Assembly: GCA_000161775.1 (NCBI GenBank)
Contig: GG704596.1
Location: 1,149,705 to 1,213,704 of the forward strand
Length of the DNA: 64,000 bases
Source: Ruegeria lacuscaerulensis ITI-1157
Lineage (GTDB): Bacteria; Pseudomonadota; Alphaproteobacteria; Rhodobacterales; Rhodobacteraceae
Direction: 5' to 3'
Below are positions 1-8,068 of this stretch, piece after piece. Numbering within the stretch: position 1 is the first letter of the stretch; each line of letters begins with the position of its first letter. The notes under the pieces were generated by a model. It was not told the DNA's origin and made no database searches. It saw nothing but the letters and a program-made list of their open reading frames with translations. Position numbers and translations under genes: made by a program.

Positions 1-363
1 TTCAGAATTGCATTATCAGACGGCCAAAACATCTTGGCGGCGCTTTTCGTCTCTCGTCAACCGATCTCACTGATGCGGGACTATTTGGCTACTTTGCCTC
101 ATGGTGCTCTCCAGCATGTTTTGTCCGGACGGCCATCAGCTGCATCAGAAGATTGCGGGCCAATTGTCTGTTCGTGTTTCGAGGTCGGGCTAAAAACAAT
201 CATCTGCGCTATTGCCGAAAAGCGTTTGACTACTGTGGACGATATCGGAGACGCCCTTCAGGCTGGAACGAACTGTGGTTCATGTCGGCCAGAATTGGCT
301 GACCTAATCTATGAGCAGTCGAATTTGAACCGCACTAGACTAAAGAGCTGCCGGCAAGAATAA
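1..363 (+). CDS. nasA: Assimilatory nitrate reductase large subunit, C-terminal fragment (cut by window edge)
   Basis: The frame is open at the left edge, so only the last ~120 residues are seen. The visible part ends a molybdopterin oxidoreductase and then carries a BFD-like [2Fe-2S]-binding domain: a C-x-C pair (VCSCFEVG), the phrase TVDDIGDALQAGTNCGSC with a C-x2-C pair, and a short tail. This C-terminal iron-sulfur module is characteristic of bacterial assimilatory nitrate reductase catalytic subunits (cytoplasmic reduction of nitrate to nitrite). The rest of the gene and any nir/nas partners lie outside the window. Immediately downstream the sequence becomes non-coding and IS-derived, so a former operon may have been truncated here. 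Confidence 0.75.
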   Translation, partial: FRIALSDGQNILAALFVSRQPISLMRDYLATLPHGALQHVLSGRPSAASEDCGPIVCSCFEVGLKTIICAIAEKRLTTVDDIGDALQAGTNCGSCRPELADLIYEQSNLNRTRLKSCRQE

Positions 364-879
364 TTGGGATAGGCTCAGGGTTTTCGAACAGAACTTCGGT
401 CAGCTTTGGTAGGTTGTCAACGTGAACGCGCGTTCCATTTACACCAAAACCGCCGCGACATAGAGACTTTGCAAGCACGAGCGCAAAGCTGGGCCGAGGA
501 ATTCGCGGTTATGGGGGCGTTGGTGAAGCCAAGCAGTTTCCGGCTCACCAGCTACGACACTGGCCATTGATACCCACCGGTCAGACTGACGCGGTAGCGG
601 CCGTTCATCAGAATGTGTGGAACGGCCGCTTGGTCTAAGGTTTGTGGCTGCTGTCAGCGCGAGCTGCAGCAGCGACAAAGTTGACAAGGAGGAAAGCGTG
701 GGCGGTTTTCGGTGCTATGGGAATAGTGGCGCGAAGCTTGGTTGGCCGATGGCCTGCCGTTCGAAGTTGATGACGCCGATCATCGTCGACCGGCTGATCT
801 GTCTGTACCTGGAATAGCTCCCTTGAGCCTCCCCATCTGAATTGGTCCACCGCTATGTTTAGGAAACGGAGGACTGAGA
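364..879. other. Gene-poor 516-bp stretch before IS remnants
   Basis: I see no convincing gene here. Short open frames on both strands show no recognisable domain, no good ribosome binding site and no codon bias like the neighbours. The last ~50 bases run into the left part of an IS3-family remnant (start codon at 880 preceded by AAACGGAGG). It is probably decayed mobile DNA. Confidence 0.5.
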
Positions 880-1059
880 ATGGCAAACAAGCGACCGAAA
901 CCCGAAGAGATTGTCTCGAAGCTACGGCAGGTTGAAGTTCTGATGGGGCAAGGGATGTCCCGTCTTGATGCGATCAGGCAGATTGGTTTTGTTGAACAAA
1001 CCTATTACCGCTGGCGAAAGAGGAACGGTGGAATGGGTGTTGATCAATTGAAGGAACTG
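880..1059 (+). pseudogene. IS3-family OrfA (transposase HTH subunit) 5' fragment
   Basis: The first 60 codons read as a normal IS3-family OrfA: start MANKRPKPEEIV, helix-turn-helix region ending in TYYRWRKRNGGMG, then DQLKEL. After the KEL codons the similarity stops abruptly and the frame runs into sequence that reads, on the other strand, as an IS5-family transposase. No OrfB follows. A good ribosome binding site (GGAGGA) precedes the ATG. It is a truncated, non-functional insertion-sequence remnant. Confidence 0.8.
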
Positions 1060-1236
1060 GCGGTAGACGCTCGACCACTTGCCAAACTCTTCCGGCAGGT
1101 CACGCCACGGAGCACCCGTCCGCGCGATCCAGAATATCCCATCAAGAACAAGGCGGTGGTTGGTGGGTTTGCGTCCGTTCGGGGCGCGGACTGTCAGGAT
1201 GAGCTGCTCAAAGAACGCCCATTCCTCGTCCGACAT
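1054..1236 (-). pseudogene. IS5-family (IS427-like) transposase N-terminal fragment
   Basis: On the minus strand the frame begins MSDEEWAFFEQL and continues through NHRLVLDGIFWIARTGAPWRDLP to SSVYRQF, the standard N-terminus of IS5/IS427-type transposases. After about 61 codons it passes into the opposed IS3 OrfA fragment. The catalytic DDE residues lie further downstream in the family and are missing. The shared bases GAACTG (1054-1059) fit both elements, so the junction cannot be placed more exactly. About 85 bases between this start and the Ldh2 gene stop probably hold the IS end. Confidence 0.8.
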
Positions 1237-1323
1237 CAGGTCTCGTGCCCAGCTGGTCTCCGTCGCAGATAGCAGCTTGAATCATACCCAAAGCCCGGTG
1301 TGAATCCCTTTTGTCAACACGTC

Positions 1324-2328
1324 CTAGCTGGCGTGTATTTTGTCCAAGGTTGCCAAGCTGACTGCGACCCCTTTTTCGAGGGCCTGTGACCGGTGGGCGC
1401 GGCGACCGTCGCCCGGTAGATGTGCACCGGTTTGAAGCCGTATCGCCTCGACCAGGCCATTGATGTTCCGATCAAAGCCGCCTGCGGATGTTGCCGCAGG
1501 GTCGATTGCCAGAAAGAACTGTCCCGTGCGGGGCGGTCCGCCAGCGGTGCCGGAAAACGGCGAGGCATGGACGCCCAGTGTCGCTCCGGTCAGGGCCGCG
1601 GCCATGATTTCGGTGAAAATGGCCAGGCCGACGCCCTTGTAGCCGCCGGAAGGGGCCATCGAGCCCTTCAATCCAACCTCGGGGTCGGTCGTCGGGTTGC
1701 CCTCGGAATCCAGCGCCCAGCCAACCGGGATCGGCCTGCCTTCGCGTGCATGTTTCATCACTTCGCTCTTGGCGATGGTGCTTGCACTCTGGTCGATCAG
1801 GATCGCGGGTTCCTCATTCGGTCCGGGTACGGCGATCGAGAAGGGATTGGTGCCGACCACGGGTTTCGAACCGCCCGAAGGCGCGATCGAGGCCGGGGCG
1901 TTGGTGAACCCGATCCCGACAAGGCCGGCCTGCGCAAGACGATAGGTGTGATATCCAAGCACCCCGCAATTGTAGCTGTTTCGAATGGCAAGAGCGGCCA
2001 CCCCTTGCGCGCGCGCCGTCGGGATCAGGGTTTCAAATCCGAGATTGATGGCCGGATGCGCAAATCCGGAGCGTGCGTCCACCGTCACCACCCCGGGGCG
2101 CGGGGTTTCCAGAATCGGCACCGCCTGCCCGTCGACCTTTCCGCACCGCACGTGTTCGCAATAGATCGGGATGTAGGCCAGGCCGTGGCTGGCGATACCC
2201 TCCGCCTCGGTTGCGGCGGTTGCAACGGCCAGAGGGCGCGCATTCGCTTCGGACGTGCCCGCGGACACCAGCGCCCGGAATGCCAGATCTTCGATTTCAG
2301 CCAGGGTCAGGGTCTTGGTTTGGCTCAT
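1324..2328 (-). CDS. Ldh2/malate-lactate dehydrogenase family NAD(P)-dependent oxidoreductase
   Basis: This 334-residue protein belongs to the Ldh2 (malate/L-lactate/ureidoglycolate/Δ1-piperideine-2-carboxylate reductase) family, which is not Rossmann-fold. Visible family marks are the ASHG motif near residue 54, NPFSIAVP near 165, a KSEV segment near 190 and GYKGVGLA near 225. The length is normal. The substrate cannot be read: 2-hydroxy acids, ureidoglycolate and cyclic imino acids are all known in the family. It is the last gene of the five-gene minus-strand operon, 12 bases after the DUF3726 stop, with GGAGA before the ATG. Its 3' end sits only ~85 bases from an IS5 remnant, but the C-terminus looks complete. 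Confidence 0.85.
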   Translation of the reverse strand: MSQTKTLTLAEIEDLAFRALVSAGTSEANARPLAVATAATEAEGIASHGLAYIPIYCEHVRCGKVDGQAVPILETPRPGVVTVDARSGFAHPAINLGFETLIPTARAQGVAALAIRNSYNCGVLGYHTYRLAQAGLVGIGFTNAPASIAPSGGSKPVVGTNPFSIAVPGPNEEPAILIDQSASTIAKSEVMKHAREGRPIPVGWALDSEGNPTTDPEVGLKGSMAPSGGYKGVGLAIFTEIMAAALTGATLGVHASPFSGTAGGPPRTGQFFLAIDPAATSAGGFDRNINGLVEAIRLQTGAHLPGDGRRAHRSQALEKGVAVSLATLDKIHAS

Positions 2329-2340
2329 GCGGATGTCTCC

Positions 2341-2970
2341 TCAGTCATTGTCCGATGCGGCGCTGCCGGCACCCAGGCGGCGGGATTCTTCGGTTGCGGG
2401 TGCATAGGTCCGGTGGGCGAACCGGTTCAGAACCGCCCAATGCGCGGGATCAGGCACCGCGCGTGACCGCCTTGGCGCAGGCACGGCAAGCCGGCCGCCG
2501 GATTCCACGCTCAGTGCGTCGGCGTTCCGGGGCGCGGGTCCTGACAGGCTCAGATCGGTGCCATCGGTGACCGCGCTCCAGTTGCCGCTGGACACGGTGA
2601 CCAGGCTGCGGGCCTGCCGCGCCGCGGCCGCCGCAAACGGGACCATCACCAGAGGCCGCGCGACCTGTTGCATCCGCAGCGGGCCATGCGCCAGGGTCCC
2701 CGCGTGATCCGAGAGGGCAGCCCCGGCCAGCAACGGGCACAGAACTTCCGAGGCCTGCCACGGCGCACGCAGATCCCGCAGCGCGTGGGTCTCGAGGGCA
2801 CTGGCCAAATTCATTTCGAGCAACTTTGCCAGCTCGCCCGTGCCATCCAGACCCCGGGCGCACAGCCATCGTGTTGCCTTGCCGGCTTCTTCGGCCAGAC
2901 CCCAGGGATACCCGGCCCCGCGCGTTGCGCGTTTGGCAAGGGCCTCGACCTCGTTCAGCGAGAAGGTCAC
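2341..2970 (-). CDS. DUF3726 domain protein
   Basis: The protein starts at a GTG that overlaps the upstream stop (GTGA), giving 209 residues beginning VTFSLNEVEALAKRATRGAG. An N-terminal segment rich in Ala/Gly resembles DUF3726, a family of unknown function. An upstream in-frame ATG exists but lies inside the 561-residue gene and would duplicate its coding sequence, so I reject it. The N-terminal wording EVEALAKRAARGAG is a helix seen in family members. No catalytic motif is apparent. Translational coupling ties it to the rest of the catabolic-looking operon. Confidence 0.7.
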   Translation of the reverse strand: MTFSLNEVEALAKRATRGAGYPWGLAEEAGKATRWLCARGLDGTGELAKLLEMNLASALETHALRDLRAPWQASEVLCPLLAGAALSDHAGTLAHGPLRMQQVARPLVMVPFAAAAARQARSLVTVSSGNWSAVTDGTDLSLSGPAPRNADALSVESGGRLAVPAPRRSRAVPDPAHWAVLNRFAHRTYAPATEESRRLGAGSAASDND

Positions 2971-4652
2971 CCGGGCACCTCGGGATAGACCCACAGATCG
3001 GCCGTGTCCGTGGTCAGCTCGTCGGGATAGGGCGCTCCGGCATACATGCAGATCCGGACCCACCGGTCCGAACGCGGATCGAAATGTGTCGCGCCGAAGA
3101 AAGACAGCTTGGCCCGAAGCATGTCGATGGGCAGGACCGATGCGGCGATGGTGTTGTCGTGCAGCTCGGCATAGGGGGCGATGCGGCTGATCTGGGCGCG
3201 GCGCACCGTGTGGCGGTGTTCGGGGTGGGCCTGCAGGAAAGCGGCAACCGGCACGTCATCGGCGAACCCTTGCAGCGCGGAATAGGCCGCGACGGCGTCG
3301 CGGGCCGGTGCCAAGGGCTGTTCATAGGCGGCGATCGGCTCTTCGAACCGTTCACCCATGCGCGGTTCCAGCTTCTCCTCCGAGACATACCAGGCGCGGG
3401 CACAGTTCTCGGGCGCGTTCCAGTCCAGCGACAACGCCCAGCCGAAACTGTCCTGTATCAGGTCTCGCAGTCGGGCGACGGGCATCGCGCCGTCAATGGT
3501 GAAGGCGTCGGCATTGCCGTCCGACATGCAACCCGACAGCCCGTCCACCAGATCCGGGTAGGGCTCCATGACAAGCGAGACCAGAAGCTCCTGACCTTCT
3601 TCGCTCAGCGCTGATTCCGCCCAGCGATACAGGTGGTCCCAAGGGGTGTCGCGGTGCAGGACGCCCGTGTCCAGCCGTGCCCGCAGCGCGGTCATGTCCG
3701 CCTTCAGGTGTGCCAGCTTTTCCCGTTGCAGCGGATGGTCCGAGCGCCAGCGGTCGACCGACACGGCGCTGCGTTCGAAGAGCGCCCGAAAGGTTTCGAT
3801 TTCGGCCTCGGTCGCGGTGGGCAGGCTGCGCACCCGGGCCAGGGCTTCTTCGCGGGCCATGATCCAGTTGTTGAACAGGACGGGGTGGTTGATGATGAAG
3901 GGGGCCATGCCAAGCCCGGTGGAATTGCCGATGCCAAGCCGCCGCGCGGTGTCCGGGGCCAGGCGCACAGCGGCCGCGCCGCCGCGGGCCTGCGCCATGT
4001 GCTCGACCAGATCGCGAACAAATGCGCGGGTCAGATAGACCGACAGCATTTCGGCCTGAAAGGGGGGCTGCAGCTCGGGTCGATCCGCCAGGGTTTCGCG
4101 ATCGGCGGCGCCGAACTTGCCCGAGCCATAGACGGCCGTCGTCCGCATCAGATAACCCACTGCGTCGATCTGATCGTGATCCGGCTGCCGGCCTGCGGCC
4201 AGCCGATCGACCACATGTTTCCACAGCCGCACCGACCGGTTTGCGCGCGACAGGGACAGTTCGGTTTCGCTGATGCGCCCGGCCTCCTGCAGCGGCACGT
4301 TCCGCGCCAGCCTGTCCAGGTCAGCCCCTGAGGGAATGCCGTCGAACAGCGCGAAAGTGGCGTCCCAGGCCTCGGCAATCACGCGGTCCGATCGCATCTC
4401 GTCGGGCAGATCATGCGCGAAGGCCACCAGTGAATAGGCACGGTCCGGGCCCTGCGCGGTATATACGGCCTTGCCGACGCCGGCCCGGTCGATATCGAAG
4501 ACGGGGCGGGTGAATCGCCAGCCCTCGCGGGCCAGGCGGCGCAACAGAGCCCGCATGAAGCTGAGCCGGCACTGATGCAACGAACCCAACCGGCTGAGGC
4601 GCATCACCTTGGCCGGATCCCGGCGGGAGATATGCGCCTCGGTGGCCATCAT
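2967..4652 (-). CDS. Conserved protein of unknown function, 561 residues
   Basis: I do not recognise this family. The start ATG at 4652 overlaps the upstream stop as ATGA, and a second ATG follows directly. The product is soluble: no signal peptide or membrane segment is visible, and it has many Arg/Asp/Glu residues. Visible features are an N-terminal SLHQCRLSFMRALLRRLAREGW segment, a TTAVYGSGKFGAADRE stretch near residue 185, a GIGNSTGLGMAPFIINHP glycine-rich segment near residue 260 and a C-terminal FFGATHFDPRSDRWVRI region. The position between an M19-like protein and DUF3726, with overlapping codons on both sides, points to a shared metabolic task. Codon usage matches the neighbours. Confidence 0.75.
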   Translation of the reverse strand: MMATEAHISRRDPAKVMRLSRLGSLHQCRLSFMRALLRRLAREGWRFTRPVFDIDRAGVGKAVYTAQGPDRAYSLVAFAHDLPDEMRSDRVIAEAWDATFALFDGIPSGADLDRLARNVPLQEAGRISETELSLSRANRSVRLWKHVVDRLAAGRQPDHDQIDAVGYLMRTTAVYGSGKFGAADRETLADRPELQPPFQAEMLSVYLTRAFVRDLVEHMAQARGGAAAVRLAPDTARRLGIGNSTGLGMAPFIINHPVLFNNWIMAREEALARVRSLPTATEAEIETFRALFERSAVSVDRWRSDHPLQREKLAHLKADMTALRARLDTGVLHRDTPWDHLYRWAESALSEEGQELLVSLVMEPYPDLVDGLSGCMSDGNADAFTIDGAMPVARLRDLIQDSFGWALSLDWNAPENCARAWYVSEEKLEPRMGERFEEPIAAYEQPLAPARDAVAAYSALQGFADDVPVAAFLQAHPEHRHTVRRAQISRIAPYAELHDNTIAASVLPIDMLRAKLSFFGATHFDPRSDRWVRICMYAGAPYPDELTTDTADLWVYPEVPG

Positions 4653-5626
4653 GTTCCCTGCGGGACGAAGTTTTCCGAGAAGAACCGGTACCAGTTGCCC
4701 CCCATCAGCCCCGAGATTTCGTAGGGCGACATTCCGACCTCGCGCAGTCCGTCTTCGATCCGGCCAAAATCGCGGTTGTCGCGGAACCAGTCCGGCATGG
4801 GCGGAAAACCGGGCGCATCGGCCGAGCCTTCGCCATAGTCGATCTCCGTGCTCCAACGGCCGACGCGCATCCATTCGACCACGCTGTCTGGCTGATCCTG
4901 ACACAGGTCGGTCCCAAGCCCCAGATGCGCGATGCCGTATGTGTCTGCCATGCGGGCGACCATCTCGCAAAAATCGGTCAGGGTGCAGGCCGACTTGTTC
5001 TTCAGGTGATGTGGATACAGCGAAAACCCGAACATGCCGCCGTTTTCCGTCACCGCGCGGATCACGGCATCGCGCTTGTTGCGCAGGGCAGGCGCCCAGT
5101 CATGCGGGTTGGCATGGGTGATACAGATGGGGCGCTCGGACATCTCGGCCGCCTGGATCGTCGATCGGTCGGCCGAATGGCTCATGTCGATCACCAGCCC
5201 GACACGGTTCATTTCCTTGATGACTTGCCGGCCCATGCGGGTGATTCCCGGGTCCTCGGCCTCGTAGCAGCCCGTCGCCAGCAAGGACTGGTTGTTGTAG
5301 CTGAGCTGCATGAACCGCGCGCCCAGCGTATGCACGATCTCGACCAGGCCGATGTCATCCTCGATCGGCGAGGGGTTCTGGAACCCGAAAAAGATAGCCG
5401 TGCGGCCGGTGGCCCGCGCGGTATCGATGTCGCTGGACCATTGGCCTTTCATGACCAGGTCCGGAAATTGCTCGAACCAGCGGTTCCACTTTTCGAAATT
5501 CAGAACCGTTTCGCGGAAATTTTCGTGATAGGCGATGGTGACGTGAACCGCGTCCACGCCGCCTTCACGCATCTGCCGAAAGATCTTTTCCGACCAGTTG
5601 GCGTATTGCAGCCCGTCGATCCGCAT
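4649..5626 (-). CDS. Peptidase M19 (membrane dipeptidase)-like protein with altered metal site
   Basis: The 325-residue product has the M19/renal-dipeptidase fold signature: GLVIDMSHS (His150), ICITHANPH (His171, 21 residues later, the spacing seen in renal dipeptidase between its two zinc histidines) and HLGLGTDL near the C-terminus. However, the N-terminal DxHxD zinc motif of the family appears as DGLQYANW, and the bridging glutamate region (EGG in classical members) reads FGFQN with Gln83. The classical binuclear zinc centre is therefore probably incomplete. There is no signal peptide, so it acts in the cytoplasm. It overlaps the ALDH stop by one base and the next start by four. Annotating it simply as a dipeptidase would be risky. 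Confidence 0.8.
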   Translation of the reverse strand: MRIDGLQYANWSEKIFRQMREGGVDAVHVTIAYHENFRETVLNFEKWNRWFEQFPDLVMKGQWSSDIDTARATGRTAIFFGFQNPSPIEDDIGLVEIVHTLGARFMQLSYNNQSLLATGCYEAEDPGITRMGRQVIKEMNRVGLVIDMSHSADRSTIQAAEMSERPICITHANPHDWAPALRNKRDAVIRAVTENGGMFGFSLYPHHLKNKSACTLTDFCEMVARMADTYGIAHLGLGTDLCQDQPDSVVEWMRVGRWSTEIDYGEGSADAPGFPPMPDWFRDNRDFGRIEDGLREVGMSPYEISGLMGGNWYRFFSENFVPQGT

Positions 5627-7071
5627 CAGCCCGGCTTTCCGGCGCTGATGTAGGCGGTCTTGACCGTGGTGTAGAATTCGGCGGCCGCCTTGCCCTGTTC
5701 GCGCGGGCCATACGAGCTGTCGCCGCGTCCGCCGAAGGGTACATGATAGTCGGTGCCGGCCGTGGGCAGATTCACGGTGACGACCCCGGTGCGGGCATTC
5801 CTGCGGAAATGAGTGGCCCGCGCCAGGTTTTGGGTCACGATCCCCGAGGTGAGGCCGAAATTGGTGTCGTTGACGACGCTCAGCGCCTCGTCGTACCCGC
5901 TGACCTTGATGACGCTGGTCAGGGGGGCGAACATTTCCTCGCGGTTGATCCGCATGTCGTTGGTCGTGTTCACGAAAACGCCCGGAGACATATAGTAGCC
6001 GTCATGCGGCATCTCCAGCCGCTGGCCGCCGCAGGCCAGTTCGGCACCTTCGGATTGACCAAGCTCGACATAGGCCAGGTTTTCCCGCAGCTGAGCTTCG
6101 CTGACCACGGGGCCCATCTGCACGCCGTCCTCCAATGCATGACCGACTTTCATCGCGCGCGCGCCGGACACCAGCTTTTCGACGAAGGCGTCATGCACCC
6201 GGGCGTCAACCACCAGCCGCGAGGACGCGGTGCATTTCTGCCCAGACCCCCCGAAGGCACCGTTCAACGCCAGCGTCACGGCCAGATCCAGATCGGCATC
6301 ATCCATCACCGCCAGAGCGTTCTTGGACCCCATCTCCATCTGCACCTTGGTCAGGTTGCCGATGGCCGCCGCGGCAATGCCCTTGCCCACCGGAACTGAC
6401 CCGGTGAACGAGATCGCATCGATCTGCGGGCTCTCGACCAGTCTCTGGCCGATCGTGCCGCCCGCCCCCATCACCAGGCTGAACAGCCCCTTGGGAATGT
6501 CCTGCCGGACAATGATTTCCGTCAGCACCACGGCCGACGCCGGCGTCAGGTTGGCCGGTTTCCAGACCACCGCATTGCCGTAGCACAAGGCCGGAGCGAT
6601 CTTCCACGACGCGGTGGCCGTGGGAAAATTCCACGGGCTGATCACCGCCACGACCCCGACAGGTTCGCGGCGGACGTCCACCTCGATCCCGTCCCGGACG
6701 CTGTCGGCATTCTCGCCGATCTGACGCAGGCACTCGGCGGCATAGTAGGTAAAGAACTGACCGGCCCGGTACACCTCGCCCTTGCCTTCGGCCAGAGGCT
6801 TGCCTTCTTCGCGGCTCAGCAATCGGCCCAGTTCCTCGGCCCGGGCCATCAGCTCGTTGCCGATGTTCATCAGAACCGCCTGTTTGCGCTCCAGCCCGTA
6901 TCCGGCCCACTCGGCCTGTGCCACGCGCGCCTGATCCAGCGTGGCGTCCAGCTGATCGGGGCTGGCCTGGGCATACATCCCGATCAGGTCACTGACATCT
7001 GACGGGTTGCGGTTTTCGATCTCGCTGTCGCCGGCAAGCCATTCACCGGCAATGAGGTTCAATTTGGTCAA
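5626..7071 (-). CDS. NAD(P)-dependent aldehyde dehydrogenase
   Basis: This 481-residue ALDH superfamily protein has all the catalytic parts: PWNFP near 147, the cofactor loop FTGSVPVGK near 222, the general base Glu246 (MEMGSK) and the nucleophile Cys280 (GQKCTASSR). The GQKCTASSR wording is seen in α-ketoglutaric-semialdehyde dehydrogenase-like and vanillin dehydrogenase-like branches, so a semialdehyde substrate is possible but not shown. It is the first gene of the five-gene minus-strand operon. Its start lies 103 bases from the divergent LysR gene, with several inverted-repeat half-sites between them. Confidence 0.9.
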   Translation of the reverse strand: MTKLNLIAGEWLAGDSEIENRNPSDVSDLIGMYAQASPDQLDATLDQARVAQAEWAGYGLERKQAVLMNIGNELMARAEELGRLLSREEGKPLAEGKGEVYRAGQFFTYYAAECLRQIGENADSVRDGIEVDVRREPVGVVAVISPWNFPTATASWKIAPALCYGNAVVWKPANLTPASAVVLTEIIVRQDIPKGLFSLVMGAGGTIGQRLVESPQIDAISFTGSVPVGKGIAAAAIGNLTKVQMEMGSKNALAVMDDADLDLAVTLALNGAFGGSGQKCTASSRLVVDARVHDAFVEKLVSGARAMKVGHALEDGVQMGPVVSEAQLRENLAYVELGQSEGAELACGGQRLEMPHDGYYMSPGVFVNTTNDMRINREEMFAPLTSVIKVSGYDEALSVVNDTNFGLTSGIVTQNLARATHFRRNARTGVVTVNLPTAGTDYHVPFGGRGDSSYGPREQGKAAAEFYTTVKTAYISAGKPG

Positions 7072-7128
7072 GATGCATCCCCGAATTCGCGTAACGGCCT
7101 TCGATCAGAATGGACTTGCGGCAGAACA

Positions 7129-7172
7129 TCAGTCAAACTCGAATAACTGAACAAAACTTCAGGAAAACTGAA
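7129..7172. promoter_or_regulatory. Candidate LysR operator cluster between ALDH operon and regulator
   Basis: The 103-bp divergent region holds repeated CTGAA/TTCAG half-sites. TTCAGGAAAACTGAA at 7158-7172 is a perfect 5-bp inverted repeat containing the T-N11-A spacing of LysR sites; it lies two bases before the regulator's GTG start. CTGAA (7147-7151) pairs with TTCAG (7158-7162), and TCAGT (7129-7133) pairs with ACTGA (7146-7150). Multiple half-sites fit a LysR recall/activation site arrangement. Confidence 0.55.
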
Positions 7173-7174
7173 AC

Positions 7175-8056
7175 GTGGCGCTCAAGATCGAAATGCTGCG
7201 CAGCTTCTGCGTGGTGGCTCAGACCGGAAGTCTTGCCGAGGCCGCAGATCGGCTGGGGCGCAGCCAGTCGGCGGTGTCGATGACACTCAAACAGCTTGAG
7301 GCGCATCTGGGCAAACCTCTGTTCGCCGGAGAACGCAAGAACCGCCTGTCGCAGCTGGGCGAACAGGTGTTCGAACTGGCGGCGCGGCAGGTTCGGCAGT
7401 TCGACGAGACGGTGCAAAGCATCGAGGCGGTCGCAAGTGCCGATCAGGGCCTGATCCGCATCGTGTCCGTTCCGTCGGTTGCGGCGCTGATCTTTCCGCA
7501 GGTTCTGGCGCACATGACCCGCCGCTTTCCCGGCCTCAAGATTGAACTGCGCGATACCGACAGCCAGCAGGTGCTGGATGCCTTGGTCGAGGGCAAGGCC
7601 GATCTGGGTATCGCTTCGGGGCGCCATGCACTGAACGGCATAACCGCGCAGCCGTTGTTCCGCGACCGGTTCGGGCTGGTCTGCGCCACGCAGCACCCCT
7701 TGAACAGGCAAGCGCGGCCGCCGACCATCGACGACGTGGTGACCGAGTCCTTCCTGCACAACGCGCTGTGCGACATGATCGAGACCCTGCGGTTCCGCCA
7801 GGCCATCGAGAGCGCCGACATCACGATTCACAACACCCATTCCCTGATTGCCATGATCCGGACCGGCCATTGGGTCTCGGTCCTGCCGGAAACGGTCGCG
7901 CAGTTCTTGCCGGGCGCGACGGCCTTCCGCCCCATCTCCGACCTTCCGGACAGGCGAGACGTCTATCTCTACATACGGGAAAACGCGCGTTTTAGAGACG
8001 AAACCCAGGACTGCGCGGGCTTCATTCTGTCGCCGGCCTTCAAATGGCCGGCCTGA
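7175..8056 (+). CDS. LysR-family transcriptional regulator
   Basis: The 293-residue protein begins at GTG with the N-terminal winged helix-turn-helix (residues ~3-62; LRSFCVVAQTGSLAEAADRLGRS...SQSAVSMTLKQLE wording) followed by a periplasmic-binding-protein-like effector domain (~90-290). It is divergently transcribed from the aldehyde dehydrogenase operon, the usual arrangement for a LysR protein that controls its neighbour and itself. The effector is unknown; presumably it is a substrate or intermediate of the operon's pathway. No in-frame ATG lies near the N-terminus before the HTH, so the GTG is needed. Confidence 0.9.
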   Translation: MALKIEMLRSFCVVAQTGSLAEAADRLGRSQSAVSMTLKQLEAHLGKPLFAGERKNRLSQLGEQVFELAARQVRQFDETVQSIEAVASADQGLIRIVSVPSVAALIFPQVLAHMTRRFPGLKIELRDTDSQQVLDALVEGKADLGIASGRHALNGITAQPLFRDRFGLVCATQHPLNRQARPPTIDDVVTESFLHNALCDMIETLRFRQAIESADITIHNTHSLIAMIRTGHWVSVLPETVAQFLPGATAFRPISDLPDRRDVYLYIRENARFRDETQDCAGFILSPAFKWPA

Positions 8057-8068
8057 ACCAAGCAGGCG

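Noticed and set aside
635..886. Small minus-strand frame upstream of the IS3 fragment
   Set aside because: No recognisable domain, no ribosome binding site, and it overlaps the IS left end; treated as decayed DNA.
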